A DNA stretch of 7,518 nt from Desulfobacterales bacterium CG23_combo_of_CG06-09_8_20_14_all_51_8 (GCA_002772195.1 PCSG01000252.1:2986-10503); one strand, 5' to 3'. Numbered from the stretch's first letter, positions 1-6,677 are shown. Notes: a model not told the origin generated them from the sequence alone. Made by a program: numbers and translations.

Positions 1-485
1 GAAATGGTGCAGGTGATTTTGAAGCTTTGGGCCGGAAACAGGCTGACGGATTTTCCGTCTTTTTCCAGAACAATCGGTTCCTTGATGGCGAAATACAGTC
101 TCGGCGCACCCTGATTGATGATGCCGGCTTCTCTGATTTTCCGGGTGAACAGGGCTGCGCTGCCGTCCATGATGGGGGTCTCGTGGCCGTCGATTTCGAT
201 CACCGCATTATCGACGCTAAGCCCGGCCAGGCAGGCCATGACATGCTCGATGGTGGAGACAATACATCCCTGGTCCCCGATAACGGTGGCCAGACTGGTG
301 TCCACCACCCGGTTGAAGTGCGCTTTGATTTCGGGCTGAGCCGGGAGGTCGACCCGTTTGAAATGAATGCCGTAATTCGGTGGCGCAGGGGTGATGGTCA
401 GATGGACATGTTCTCCTGAATGAACGCCGACGCCGGAAAAATGAACCGGTTTTTTTAGGGTTCGTTGTTTGTAAGGCATCTTCAT
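1..485 (-). CDS. lpxC: LpxC, UDP-3-O-acyl-N-acetylglucosamine deacetylase (N-terminal part, runs off the window)
   Basis: Cytosolic zinc enzyme that carries out the committed step of lipid A synthesis, removing the N-acetyl group from UDP-3-O-acyl-GlcNAc. The reading frame is open from the ATG at 485 to the left edge, giving 161 codons of a family that is usually about 300 residues. The N-terminus shows the family start KQRTLK (residues 6-11) and GVGVHSGE (18-25). The segment STIEHVMACLAGLSVDNA (77-94) carries E80 and H81, matching the E. coli catalytic base E78 and zinc ligand H79. PIMDGSA follows at 104-110. The second zinc-binding motif (HxxxD) would lie outside the window. ATG 485 is the first start after an in-frame TAA; ATG 479 is an alternative. 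The only Shine-Dalgarno-like sequence (AAGGA) is rather far upstream, about 14 bases. The gene is divergent from comM and is not next to cell-division genes in the visible part. Confidence 0.95.
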   Translation of the reverse strand, partial: MKMPYKQRTLKKPVHFSGVGVHSGEHVHLTITPAPPNYGIHFKRVDLPAQPEIKAHFNRVVDTSLATVIGDQGCIVSTIEHVMACLAGLSVDNAVIEIDGHETPIMDGSAALFTRKIREAGIINQGAPRLYFAIKEPIVLEKDGKSVSLFPAQSFKITCTI

Positions 486-550
486 ATCGGGCCAAATTAT
501 CCTTCCGGGGGTAAGGCCGGAACCTTATTATTTTAATTTTAATACATCCC

Positions 551-579
551 AATATAGTCGATGCGTTCAAAAAATGCAA
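551..579 (-). promoter_or_regulatory. Candidate sigma70-like promoter for lpxC
   Basis: On the minus strand, TTGCAT (574-579) is followed after 17 bases by TATATT (551-556), about 66 bases before the lpxC start. The -10 matches the consensus at five of six positions but the -35 at only three. The region is AT-rich, so chance matches are likely. Confidence 0.3.
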
Positions 580-619
580 TCTGCACCTGATATTTTGATA
601 TGTGGCCTATATTTATGCA

Positions 620-648
620 TTGTTATCCGGAAACGGCTTTGTTATATT
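620..648 (+). promoter_or_regulatory. Candidate sigma70-like promoter for comM-alr
   Basis: TTGTTA (620-625), a 17-base spacer and TATATT (643-648) make a reasonable sigma70-type promoter facing comM. It matches the -35 consensus at four of six positions and the -10 at five of six. It would leave a leader of about 105 bases before the GTG start at 760. No clear hairpin was seen in that leader. It is separate from the lpxC candidate on the other strand. Confidence 0.45.
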
Positions 649-759
649 TCATATTTCTAAAATAATGAAAAGAAGATAATTCAGATTGAAAAGACTCATA
701 CGGTATCGGTCGCCGGGTCGATTTTGCGGATTTTTTTATGTCGGGTGAAAGGGGGAGAG

Positions 760-2286
760 GTGCTTTCCAGGGTATTGACCAGCGCGGTGGTCGGCATCGA
801 CGCGTATCTCATGGAGGTCGAGGTGGATATTTCCCAGGGACTTCCCGCGTTTACGACCGTGGGGCTTGCCGAGGTCTCCGTGCGGGAAAGCAGGGAGCGG
901 GTCAAGGCCGCCATTCACAATTCCGGCTATCGGTTTCCCGATGACCGGATTACCGTGAACCTGGCGCCGGCCAATATTAAAAAGGAGGGCACCGGCTTTG
1001 ATCTTCCCATTGCCATGGGGATTCTGACAGCCACGGGCATCCTTCCCCAGGACGCGGTTCGCAGGTTTCTGGTGATCGGGGAACTTTCTTTAGACGGCCG
1101 TGTCAAGCCGGTCAATGGGTCCTTGCCCATGGCTATTGAGGCCAAGCGGCTGGGCTATTCGTCGATTCTGGTGCCCTATGATAACCGCCGGGAAGCGGCG
1201 GTGGTGGAAGGCATTTCAGTGGTGGGCGTGAAAACTCTTGCCGGGGCCGTGGCCCATGTCCGGGGGGAAAATTTAATTGAGCCGGAATCTTTTGCGCTGA
1301 GCCGGGTGTTTAATGAAAACCCCTTGTCGGAGTCCGATTTTTCGGAAGTCGCCGGCCAGCAGCATGTCAAGCGGGCCATGGAAATCGCGGCCGCCGGCGG
1401 TCATAATTTGATTATGATCGGGCCCCCCGGTTCCGGCAAAACCATGATGGCCCGGCGCTTTTCCGGAATTGTGCCGGCCATGTCCTTTGAAGAATCCATT
1501 GAAACCACCAAAATTTTCAGCGTGGCGGGGCTCCTTGAAAAAGATCAGGCCCTGATCACCCAAAGACCTTTCCGATCCCCCCATCACACCATCTCGGATG
1601 CCGGCATGATCGGCGGGGGCAATATCCCCCGGCCGGGGGAAATCAGCCTGGCCCACAACGGCGTTCTTTTTCTGGATGAACTCCCGGAATTCAAGAAGCC
1701 GGTTCTGGAAGCCCTGCGCCAGCCCCTTGAGGACCGGCGGGTGACCATCTCCCGGGCCGCGACCTCCATCCCCTATCCGTCCGGATTCATGCTCATCGCC
1801 GCGCTCAATCCCTGCCCGTGCGGATATTATACCCATCCCACCCAGGCGTGCCGGTGTTCGTTTCAGCAGATCCAGAAATACCGGAACCGGTTGTCCGGCC
1901 CGCTGCTGGACCGGATTGATATTCATGTGGATGTGTCGCCCGTCGCCTACCGGGATCTGCGCGGCGCGTCCGATGGGGAATCGTCCGCGAGCATCAGAAA
2001 GCGCGTGACAGCGGCCCGAATGTGGCAGACGCAGCGGTTTGCGGCCGAAACAATCAAAACCAACGCCCAGATGAAAAACCGGCATCTGAAGAAATTCTGC
2101 CCCGTGGATCCGGCATCGGCGCGGCTTCTGGAGGCGGCGGTGGACAAACTCAACCTGTCGGCCCGGGCCTATCACCGGGTGATTAAAATCGCAAGAACCA
2201 TCGCGGACCTTGAGGGCAATGAACACATTCGTCCGGACCATATTGCCGAGGCGGTCCAGTACCGGACGCTGGACCGGAAAGTTTAA
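760..2286 (+). CDS. comM: ComM/YifB family AAA+ ATPase (Mg-chelatase-like branch-migration helicase)
   Basis: 508-residue cytosolic ATPase. Family members studied in naturally competent Gram-negative bacteria are hexameric helicases that promote branch migration during integration of transforming DNA. In order: an N-terminal ChlI-like domain (about 1-170, GIDAYLMEVEVDIS near the start), the AAA+ Mg-chelatase domain with Walker A GPPGSGKT (221-228) and Walker B VLFLDE (302-307), the RLSGPLLDRID segment, and a C-terminal Mg_chelatase_C domain (SARAYHRVIKIARTIADLEG). A Cys cluster, NPCPCG then CRC (C352, C354, C364, C366), sits in the sensor region. GTG 760 is chosen because the protein then begins VLSRVLTSAVVGIDAYL, like other members (E. 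coli YifB is 506 residues), and AAAGG (748-752) lies about 7 bases upstream. A TTG at 724 would add 12 residues that do not look conserved. The gene is followed after 17 bases by alr. All key ATPase motifs are intact. Whether this organism is transformable is not shown. Confidence 0.93.
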   Translation: MLSRVLTSAVVGIDAYLMEVEVDISQGLPAFTTVGLAEVSVRESRERVKAAIHNSGYRFPDDRITVNLAPANIKKEGTGFDLPIAMGILTATGILPQDAVRRFLVIGELSLDGRVKPVNGSLPMAIEAKRLGYSSILVPYDNRREAAVVEGISVVGVKTLAGAVAHVRGENLIEPESFALSRVFNENPLSESDFSEVAGQQHVKRAMEIAAAGGHNLIMIGPPGSGKTMMARRFSGIVPAMSFEESIETTKIFSVAGLLEKDQALITQRPFRSPHHTISDAGMIGGGNIPRPGEISLAHNGVLFLDELPEFKKPVLEALRQPLEDRRVTISRAATSIPYPSGFMLIAALNPCPCGYYTHPTQACRCSFQQIQKYRNRLSGPLLDRIDIHVDVSPVAYRDLRGASDGESSASIRKRVTAARMWQTQRFAAETIKTNAQMKNRHLKKFCPVDPASARLLEAAVDKLNLSARAYHRVIKIARTIADLEGNEHIRPDHIAEAVQYRTLDRKV

Positions 2287-2303
2287 TTTTTAGAGGTGTT
2301 TTA

Positions 2304-3464
2304 GTGACACAGGACGATGTATGGGCTGAAATTGATTTGCGGTCCATTTCTCATAATATCAAAGAGATAAGAAGCCTGATAAGTCCGGGCGCCCGGCTGA
2401 TGGCGGTGCTGAAAGCCAATGCTTACGGGCATGGAATTGCAGAGGTGGCCGGCCGGGTTCTGGCGGGCGGGGCCCAGGCCCTGGGGGTCGCCAGAATTGG
2501 CGAGGCCATCCGCCTCCGGGAGGCGGGGTGTGTCGCCCCCATTTTGATTTTCGGGCGCACATCCCCGGAAATGGCCGATACGCTGATCCGGTACCGTCTG
2601 ATCCAGAGCCTGTGGTCCCTTGAATCGGCCCGGGCGTTGTCGGATGCGGCCAGCGCCATGAACCGGAAAATTGCCGCGCATTTGAAAGTGGACACCGGGA
2701 TGGGAAGGCTGGGCATTGTCCCCTGTGACCTCTGCCATCCTTTTAAAAATATCCGCATATCCCCGGCCGCCCTCCGGGAAGCCGCAGACATTAAACGATT
2801 GCCGGGAATTGATCTGGAAGGGGCGTATACCCATTTCGCCACCGCGGACGCTGTGGACAAGTCCCTGGCCCGCCGCCAGTTTGAAATTTTTCAAAAATTT
2901 TTGCTGGAGTTGAAGGGCCAGGGAATTGAATTTTCCGTCCGGCATGCCGCCAACAGCGCGGCCATTATCGACATGCCGGAAACGCATCTGGACATGGTCC
3001 GGGCGGGCATATCCATTTATGGGTATTATCCCTCCGAGGCGGTGAACCGGCATAAAATCAGCCTCCGGCCGGCTATGACCGTGATGTCCAGAATTATTCA
3101 TGTCAAGTCCGTGGATTCAGGATTTGCCGTGAGTTACGGCGGCGTCGGGCGAACAACGCGGCCGACTCGCATTGCCACGGTTTCCATCGGGTATGCGGAC
3201 GGTTACAGCCGCCAGTTATCCTCGCGGGGACACATGCTGGTGCGGGGCCGGGCGGCGCCGGTCATCGGCAGGGTATGCATGGACCAGACCATGCTGGATG
3301 TGGGGGATATACCGGATGCGGAAGCAGGGGATGAAGTGGTGGCGTTCGGCCTTCATGAAACGCTGTCTGTGGGGGCGGATAATATCGCAAAGTTAATCCA
3401 TACGATAAGCTATGAGATACTGACATCTGTCTCCGACCGGGTTCCCCGGATATATGTTCGTTAA
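2304..3464 (+). CDS. alr: Alanine racemase (PLP-dependent)
   Basis: Interconverts L- and D-alanine with pyridoxal phosphate, supplying D-alanine for peptidoglycan. 386 residues, close to the usual 360-390. The N-terminal TIM-barrel domain holds the PLP lysine in AVLKANAYGHG (K37) and the carbamylated-lysine motif HLKVDTGMGRLG (K128, with R135). RAGISIYGYYP supplies the arginine that contacts PLP. The C-terminal beta domain has the catalytic tyrosine in VSYGG (Y278), then IGYADGYSR and CMDQTMLDV. The GTG start at 2304 has AGAGGTG (2292-2298) 5 bases upstream, and the protein then begins DVWAEIDLRSISHNI, as usual. It lies 17 bases after comM and is probably cotranscribed with it. The loop after GRLG (about 138-166) is roughly 10 residues longer than I would expect and carries the pair PCDLC. 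A broadened racemase specificity cannot be excluded from sequence alone, but alanine racemase is the best call. Confidence 0.95.
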   Translation: MTQDDVWAEIDLRSISHNIKEIRSLISPGARLMAVLKANAYGHGIAEVAGRVLAGGAQALGVARIGEAIRLREAGCVAPILIFGRTSPEMADTLIRYRLIQSLWSLESARALSDAASAMNRKIAAHLKVDTGMGRLGIVPCDLCHPFKNIRISPAALREAADIKRLPGIDLEGAYTHFATADAVDKSLARRQFEIFQKFLLELKGQGIEFSVRHAANSAAIIDMPETHLDMVRAGISIYGYYPSEAVNRHKISLRPAMTVMSRIIHVKSVDSGFAVSYGGVGRTTRPTRIATVSIGYADGYSRQLSSRGHMLVRGRAAPVIGRVCMDQTMLDVGDIPDAEAGDEVVAFGLHETLSVGADNIAKLIHTISYEILTSVSDRVPRIYVR

Positions 3465-3587
3465 AAAAAATCCGGCCGGCCGCCGATCCGGTATTTGGTG
3501 AGGATTCATTTATTTATACCCCTGAACGAAAAGAATCAAATTTTTAACTATTTGAAACTGTTAAAAAAAACGATTGCCCAAAATCTC

Positions 3588-3615
3588 TTGACAAGCCATA
3601 TGGGGGGTGTTAAAT
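3588..3615 (+). promoter_or_regulatory. Probable sigma70-type promoter of aprBA
   Basis: A perfect -35 hexamer TTGACA (3588-3593) is followed after 16 bases by TTAAAT (3610-3615), or after 17 by TAAATA. The -10 matches the consensus at four of six positions. Transcription would start near 3622. A strong -35 fits the high expression expected of APS reductase in sulfate reducers. It is the best promoter-like match noticed in the window. Confidence 0.6.
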
Positions 3616-3641
3616 AAAATACTTTAAATATTCGAATACCT

Positions 3642-3681
3642 TATCCTTTTGATATTTAAGGATATTCCCATTCTCCGGGAA
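3642..3681 (+). repeat. Two adjacent stem-loops in the aprBA leader
   Basis: Stem 1 pairs TATCCTT (3642-3648) with AAGGATA (3658-3664) across a 9-base loop. Stem 2 begins at the next base and pairs TTCCC (3665-3669) with GGGAA (3677-3681) across a 7-base loop. Both would lie about 20-60 bases into the predicted transcript. Neither is followed by a T-run, so they are not intrinsic terminators. A role in 5' stability or as a protein site is possible, but the stems are short. Confidence 0.4.
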
Positions 3682-3712
3682 GAAGTAACTCTCTTACAAC
3701 AAAGACAAAAAA

Positions 3713-3733
3713 GATCGATGGAACCGATTGATC
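3713..3733 (+). repeat. Imperfect stem-loop in the aprBA leader
   Basis: GATCGAT (3713-3719) pairs with ATTGATC (3727-3733), seven pairs including one G-T wobble, across the loop GGAACCG. A run of six A follows. Its meaning is unknown; a chance inverted repeat is possible in AT-rich DNA. Confidence 0.3.
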
Positions 3734-3768
3734 AAAAAATGATGATTTAATTGTTTCGCCATAATCAG

Positions 3769-3777
3769 AAAGGAGGT
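3769..3777 (+). promoter_or_regulatory. Orphan strong Shine-Dalgarno sequence in the aprBA leader
   Basis: AAAGGAGGT (3769-3777) is near-perfect anti-16S complementarity, at least as strong as the ribosome binding sites of aprB and aprA. No ATG, GTG or TTG lies 5-10 bases downstream. The only overlapping start, GTG 3776, opens a frame of 29 codons whose stop TAA (3863-3865) falls 3 bases before the aprB ATG and touches the aprB Shine-Dalgarno. The site may be a ribosome standby or leader-translation element, or a coincidence. Confidence 0.35.
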
Positions 3778-3868
3778 GCGCCCGCTTAGGCACTTAAAGA
3801 ATTGGAAGGTATCGATAAAAAGTGGAATTGTTTGTTCACTTTCTTTAAACTTAATGAGGAGGTAAAGA

Positions 3869-4306
3869 ATGCCAAGTTTCGTAATTGCTGAAAAATGCGA
3901 TGGATGTAAAGGCGGGGATAAAACTGCATGTATGTATATTTGCCCCAATGACCTGATGGTTCTGGATCCCAATGCAATGAAGGCCTATAATCAGGAGCCG
4001 GATCAATGCTGGGAATGTTTTTCCTGTGTGAAAATCTGCCCGACCCAGGCAATCGAAGTCAGGGGTTATTCTGACTTTGTGCCACTAGGGTCCAGCATTA
4101 TGCCGATGATGGGCACCGAAGACGTGATGTGGACCTGCAAGTTCAGAAGCGGTCTCATCAAACGCTTCAAATTCCCCATCCGGACCACCCCTGAAGGCAC
4201 TGCAAATGCGTATAAGTCTCTGAAAGCCAAAGATCTTAACAGCGGCCTTCTTTCCACTGAAGAAGCAGACGGCTACAAACTCCCGAGACCGCAAGCGCTC
4301 GTATAA
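3869..4306 (+). CDS. aprB: Adenylylsulfate (APS) reductase beta subunit, AprB
   Basis: Iron-sulfur subunit of dissimilatory APS reductase. It carries two [4Fe-4S] clusters that relay electrons to the FAD in AprA, for APS + 2e- to sulfite + AMP in the cytoplasm. 145 residues. The ferredoxin-like domain has one set C10, C13, C21, C25 and a second set C47, C50, C53, C57, each followed by a downstream proline. W48, next to the second cluster, sits at the same number as the tryptophan placed in the electron path in the Archaeoglobus fulgidus structure. The remainder (about 70-145) is the extended segment and tail that wraps around AprA; it is shorter than in Desulfovibrio AprB (about 166). Start ATG 3869 has AGGAGG (3857-3862) 6 bases upstream. 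aprA follows after 65 bases with its own strong ribosome binding site and no visible terminator between, so the two are cotranscribed. Confidence 0.97.
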   Translation: MPSFVIAEKCDGCKGGDKTACMYICPNDLMVLDPNAMKAYNQEPDQCWECFSCVKICPTQAIEVRGYSDFVPLGSSIMPMMGTEDVMWTCKFRSGLIKRFKFPIRTTPEGTANAYKSLKAKDLNSGLLSTEEADGYKLPRPQALV

Positions 4307-4371
4307 GGAGCGGAAGTTCTGTTGAGGTGCAATTAAATTTAAGAAAATTAAAATCTTAAGGAGGATATACG

Positions 4372-6345
4372 ATGGCAATTCCAAATAAACCTTTAGGTGA
4401 GACCAAGGCCGTGAGAGATCCCAAAGTCGAAGAGCGGGAAGTCGACATTTTGATCGTTGGCGGCGGTATGGCAGCTTGTGGCGCAGCTTTTGAAGTTAAA
4501 AAATGGATGAGCGAAGGCCAAACGGTGCTTCTTTGCGACAAAGCGGCAATGGAAAGAAGCGGCGCGGTTGCGCAGGGCCTTTCCGCAATCAACACTTATA
4601 TCGGCACCAACACGCCGGATGACTATGTCCGCATGGTCAGAAACGACCTGATGGGCATCGTTCGTGAAGACCTGATTTTCGACCTGGGCTGCCACGTGGA
4701 TGATTCCGTTCATCTGTTTGAAGAATGGGGCCTGCCGATATGGAAAAAATCCGCCGAGAACAAAACTCTCGACGGTAAACAAGGCCAGAAAATGGGCACC
4801 CTGAAAAGCGGCGCCGCACCAGTTCGCACTGGTAAATGGCAGGTTATGATCAACGGCGAATCTTACAAGAGAATCGTTGCCGAAGCCGCCAAACTGGCGC
4901 TGGGCGATGAGAACATTCTGGAAAGAACCTTCATCGTTGAACTGCTCAATGACGCCAAGAACCCGAAGCAGATCGCCGGTGCGGTTGGTTTTTCCGTTCG
5001 CGAAAACAAAGTCTACATCATTAAAGCCAAAGCCGTCATGGTCGCCTGCGGCGGCGCGGTGAATATTTATCAGCCGCGTTCGGTCGGTGAAGGCAAAGGC
5101 CGTGCCTGGTATCCGGTATGGAACGCCGGCTCCACCTACACCATGGCCCTGCGCGCCGGTGCGGAACTTTCCATGATGGAAAACCGGTTCACCCCGGCCC
5201 GTTTCAAAGACGGATGCGGCCCGGTCGGTGCCTGGTTCCTGCTGTTCAAGGCCAAAACCTTAAACGGCTTGGGCGAAAATTTTGCAGCATCTGATGCCGC
5301 CAAGGCGGAACTTCAGAAATACGCGCCTTACGGCACGGCCGCCATTACCCCGACCTGTCTGCGTAACCATTTGATGCTGTTTGAAATGAAAGAAGGCCGC
5401 GGTCCTATCATGATGGATACGGTCTCCGCATTGGCAGCACTTGGCAAAACCATGGACAAGAAAGAACTCAAGCATCTGGAATCAGAAGCCTGGGAAGACT
5501 TCCTTGACATGACCTGCGGCCAGGCCAACCTGTGGTGCGCTCAGGATTGCGAGCCGGAAAAGAAAAATTCCGAAGTGATGCCCACCGAACCGTACCTGCT
5601 GGGTTCTCACTCCGGCTGCTGCGGGATATGGACCTCCGGCCCGGATTATGACTGGGTGCCGGATGCCTACAAAATTAAATACAATGGCAAGGTTTACAAC
5701 CGCATGACCACGATCGTCGGTCTGTTCACCGCGGGCGACGGCGTGGCCTGCTCCGGACACAAGTTCTCCTCCGGTTCCCACGCGGAAGGCCGCATCGCCG
5801 CAAAAGAAATGGCGAAATTTGTCCGTGACAACGCGTCCTTCAAACCGACCCTGAAGGAAACCACGAAAGAACTGGTGGATCTGGTTTACAAACCGGTCCG
5901 CACCTTCCTGGATCACAGCGCCTACACCACGGCCATTGACATCAACCCGAACTACATCAAACCCAATGGCATGATGTACCGGATGATGAAAGCCACCCAT
6001 GAGTATGGCGCGGGAACCGCCACATTCTACCTGACCACCAGCAAAAATCTTGAAATCGTTCTGAATCTGCTGGAAACCATGCGCGCCGACTGCGAAAAAA
6101 TGGCTGCCGGTGACCTCCATGAGCTCATGAGAGCTTGGGAAATCATCCACAGACTGTATACGGTGGAAGCGCATCTGCGTCACATTCAGTTCAGAAAAGA
6201 AACCCGTTATCCGGGATTCTACTATCAGGCGGATTATCCGGGACAGGATGATGCCAACTGGTTCTGCTTTGTCAACTCTACTTATGACAAGGTGAAAAAT
6301 GAATGGAGCCTGAAGAAAGTTCCTTATATTAAGATTATTCCTTAG
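4372..6345 (+). CDS. aprA: Adenylylsulfate (APS) reductase alpha subunit, AprA
   Basis: Catalytic FAD subunit of dissimilatory APS reductase. 657 residues, typical of the family and related to the succinate dehydrogenase/fumarate reductase flavoproteins. The Rossmann-type FAD motif is VGGGMAACGAA (29-39), followed by ERSGAVAQGLSAINTYIG (61-78), in which N74 matches the substrate-site Asn of the A. fulgidus enzyme. ENRFTPARFKDG (270-281) supplies R272, probably the equivalent of the APS-binding Arg265. SHSGCCGIW holds H413, probably the active-site histidine (His398). GLFTAGDGV (450-458) and SGSHAEGR (467-474) complete the FAD site. A helical C-terminal domain ends in KKVPYIKIIP. ATG 4372 has AAGGAGG (4358-4364) 7 bases upstream. 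Codon use is less GC-biased than in comM and alr, which fits a highly expressed protein. A perfect intrinsic terminator begins 33 bases after the stop. Residue equivalences to the archaeal enzyme are by eye. Confidence 0.98.
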   Translation: MAIPNKPLGETKAVRDPKVEEREVDILIVGGGMAACGAAFEVKKWMSEGQTVLLCDKAAMERSGAVAQGLSAINTYIGTNTPDDYVRMVRNDLMGIVREDLIFDLGCHVDDSVHLFEEWGLPIWKKSAENKTLDGKQGQKMGTLKSGAAPVRTGKWQVMINGESYKRIVAEAAKLALGDENILERTFIVELLNDAKNPKQIAGAVGFSVRENKVYIIKAKAVMVACGGAVNIYQPRSVGEGKGRAWYPVWNAGSTYTMALRAGAELSMMENRFTPARFKDGCGPVGAWFLLFKAKTLNGLGENFAASDAAKAELQKYAPYGTAAITPTCLRNHLMLFEMKEGRGPIMMDTVSALAALGKTMDKKELKHLESEAWEDFLDMTCGQANLWCAQDCEPEKKNSEVMPTEPYLLGSHSGCCGIWTSGPDYDWVPDAYKIKYNGKVYNRMTTIVGLFTAGDGVACSGHKFSSGSHAEGRIAAKEMAKFVRDNASFKPTLKETTKELVDLVYKPVRTFLDHSAYTTAIDINPNYIKPNGMMYRMMKATHEYGAGTATFYLTTSKNLEIVLNLLETMRADCEKMAAGDLHELMRAWEIIHRLYTVEAHLRHIQFRKETRYPGFYYQADYPGQDDANWFCFVNSTYDKVKNEWSLKKVPYIKIIP

Positions 6346-6378
6346 TATTAGAACAACGGCTTAATGTCGTGAACACTG

Positions 6379-6413
6379 CCTCCAGGTGCCGCTATGGGCA
6401 CCTGGAGGTTTTT
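6379..6413 (+). terminator. Strong rho-independent terminator after aprA
   Basis: CCTCCAGGTGCC (6379-6390) and GGCACCTGGAGG (6397-6408) form a perfect 12-bp GC-rich stem with a 6-base loop (GCTATG), followed directly by TTTTT (6409-6413). It starts 33 bases after the aprA stop. It should end most aprBA transcripts, separating them from qmoA; partial read-through is possible. Confidence 0.95.
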
Positions 6414-6418
6414 ATTAA

Positions 6419-6562
6419 TAAACTTTAAGGGTTTTTGCGTTCGGGCAAGGCCTCGGAGGGTCTGGAAGCTTAAAACCGGGTGCCGGAAAATACACGTCAT
6501 GGGCTTTTTTGGCGTTCCGGCATCGCGTTTTGCGTTTCGAGCCTTACCGGGTTTCAAGTTTA
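6419..6562. repeat. Nested imperfect inverted repeat between aprA terminator and qmoA
   Basis: Three arm pairs are nested in order. Outer: TAAACTT (6419-6425) with AAGTTTA (6556-6562). Middle: AAGGCCTCG (6447-6455) with CGAGCCTT (6538-6545), one base bulged. Inner: 6466-6488 with 6515-6537, 23 positions of which about 17 are Watson-Crick pairs, including a perfect 8-bp TGCCGGAA/TTCCGGCA at the loop end. The central loop is 26 bases. It could be a structured RNA, a relic of a small repeat element, or an operator region. No flanking target-site duplication was identified, and function is unknown. Confidence 0.5.
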
Positions 6563-6677
6563 GTCAAAATGAATGCGAGGGCATTGCGGGAAGCGGCCCT
6601 GTAAAAAAAATAGATAAAAATACAGACAATATTTTAAGATTATTTTATCAGAAACATCAAATGCACGGAGGGATAGC

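Larger units (their letters stand above)
3465..3868 (+). other. 404-base intergenic region and aprBA leader
   Basis: No convincing gene lies here. Just after alr is an A-run and a GC-rich CCGG-containing patch (3471-3490); no hairpin followed by Ts was found on the plus strand, so no clear alr terminator is visible. The sequence then becomes AT-rich and contains a promoter (3588-3615). Downstream of it come adjacent short stem-loops (3642-3681), another stem-loop (3713-3733), an orphan Shine-Dalgarno sequence (3769-3777), and finally the real aprB Shine-Dalgarno AGGAGG (3857-3862). The implied 5' leader is about 245 bases, long for a gene with its own good ribosome binding site. I do not recognise a known riboswitch in it. 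Confidence 0.6.
6346..6677 (+). other. 332-base region between aprA and qmoA
   Basis: Contains the aprBA terminator (6379-6413), then a nested imperfect inverted repeat (6419-6562), then an AT-rich stretch (6601-6650) just before the qmoA ribosome binding site. No supported gene was found: the frame open at 6394-6681 is low-complexity in character, starts inside the terminator loop and runs into qmoA. A qmoA promoter would be expected in the AT-rich stretch because of the terminator, but no clean -35/-10 pair is visible. Confidence 0.6.

Noticed and set aside
27..419. Plus-strand open frame (130 codons) over lpxC
   Set aside because: The minus strand in this stretch encodes LpxC with its catalytic Glu-His motif, which explains the region fully.
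1273..2241. Long minus-strand open frame (322 codons) opposite comM
   Set aside because: It lies entirely antisense to a well-conserved ATPase, and its translation is rich in Gly, Arg, His and Pro with no recognisable domain. It is a shadow of GC-rich coding sequence.
2301..3101. Minus-strand open frame (266 codons) opposite alr
   Set aside because: Antisense to an intact alanine racemase, biased composition, no recognisable motifs.
3463..3490. GC-rich patch next to an A-run after alr as a terminator
   Set aside because: The A-run precedes the patch on the plus strand, so it could only work as a terminator on the minus strand, where no gene is seen. The best stem is short and imperfect.
3718..3750. 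Ten-codon ATG frame in the aprBA leader as a possible leader peptide
   Set aside because: No Shine-Dalgarno upstream and no run of regulatory codons; better explained by chance.
3826..3846. Possible Rex-type operator in the aprBA leader (GTTTGTTCAC)
   Set aside because: Only one half resembles the TTGTGAA-N-TTCACAA pattern; there is no matching inverted half-site.
3694..4052. Two minus-strand frames across the aprBA leader and aprB start
   Set aside because: They run antisense into aprB, have no ribosome binding site noticed and no recognisable domain.
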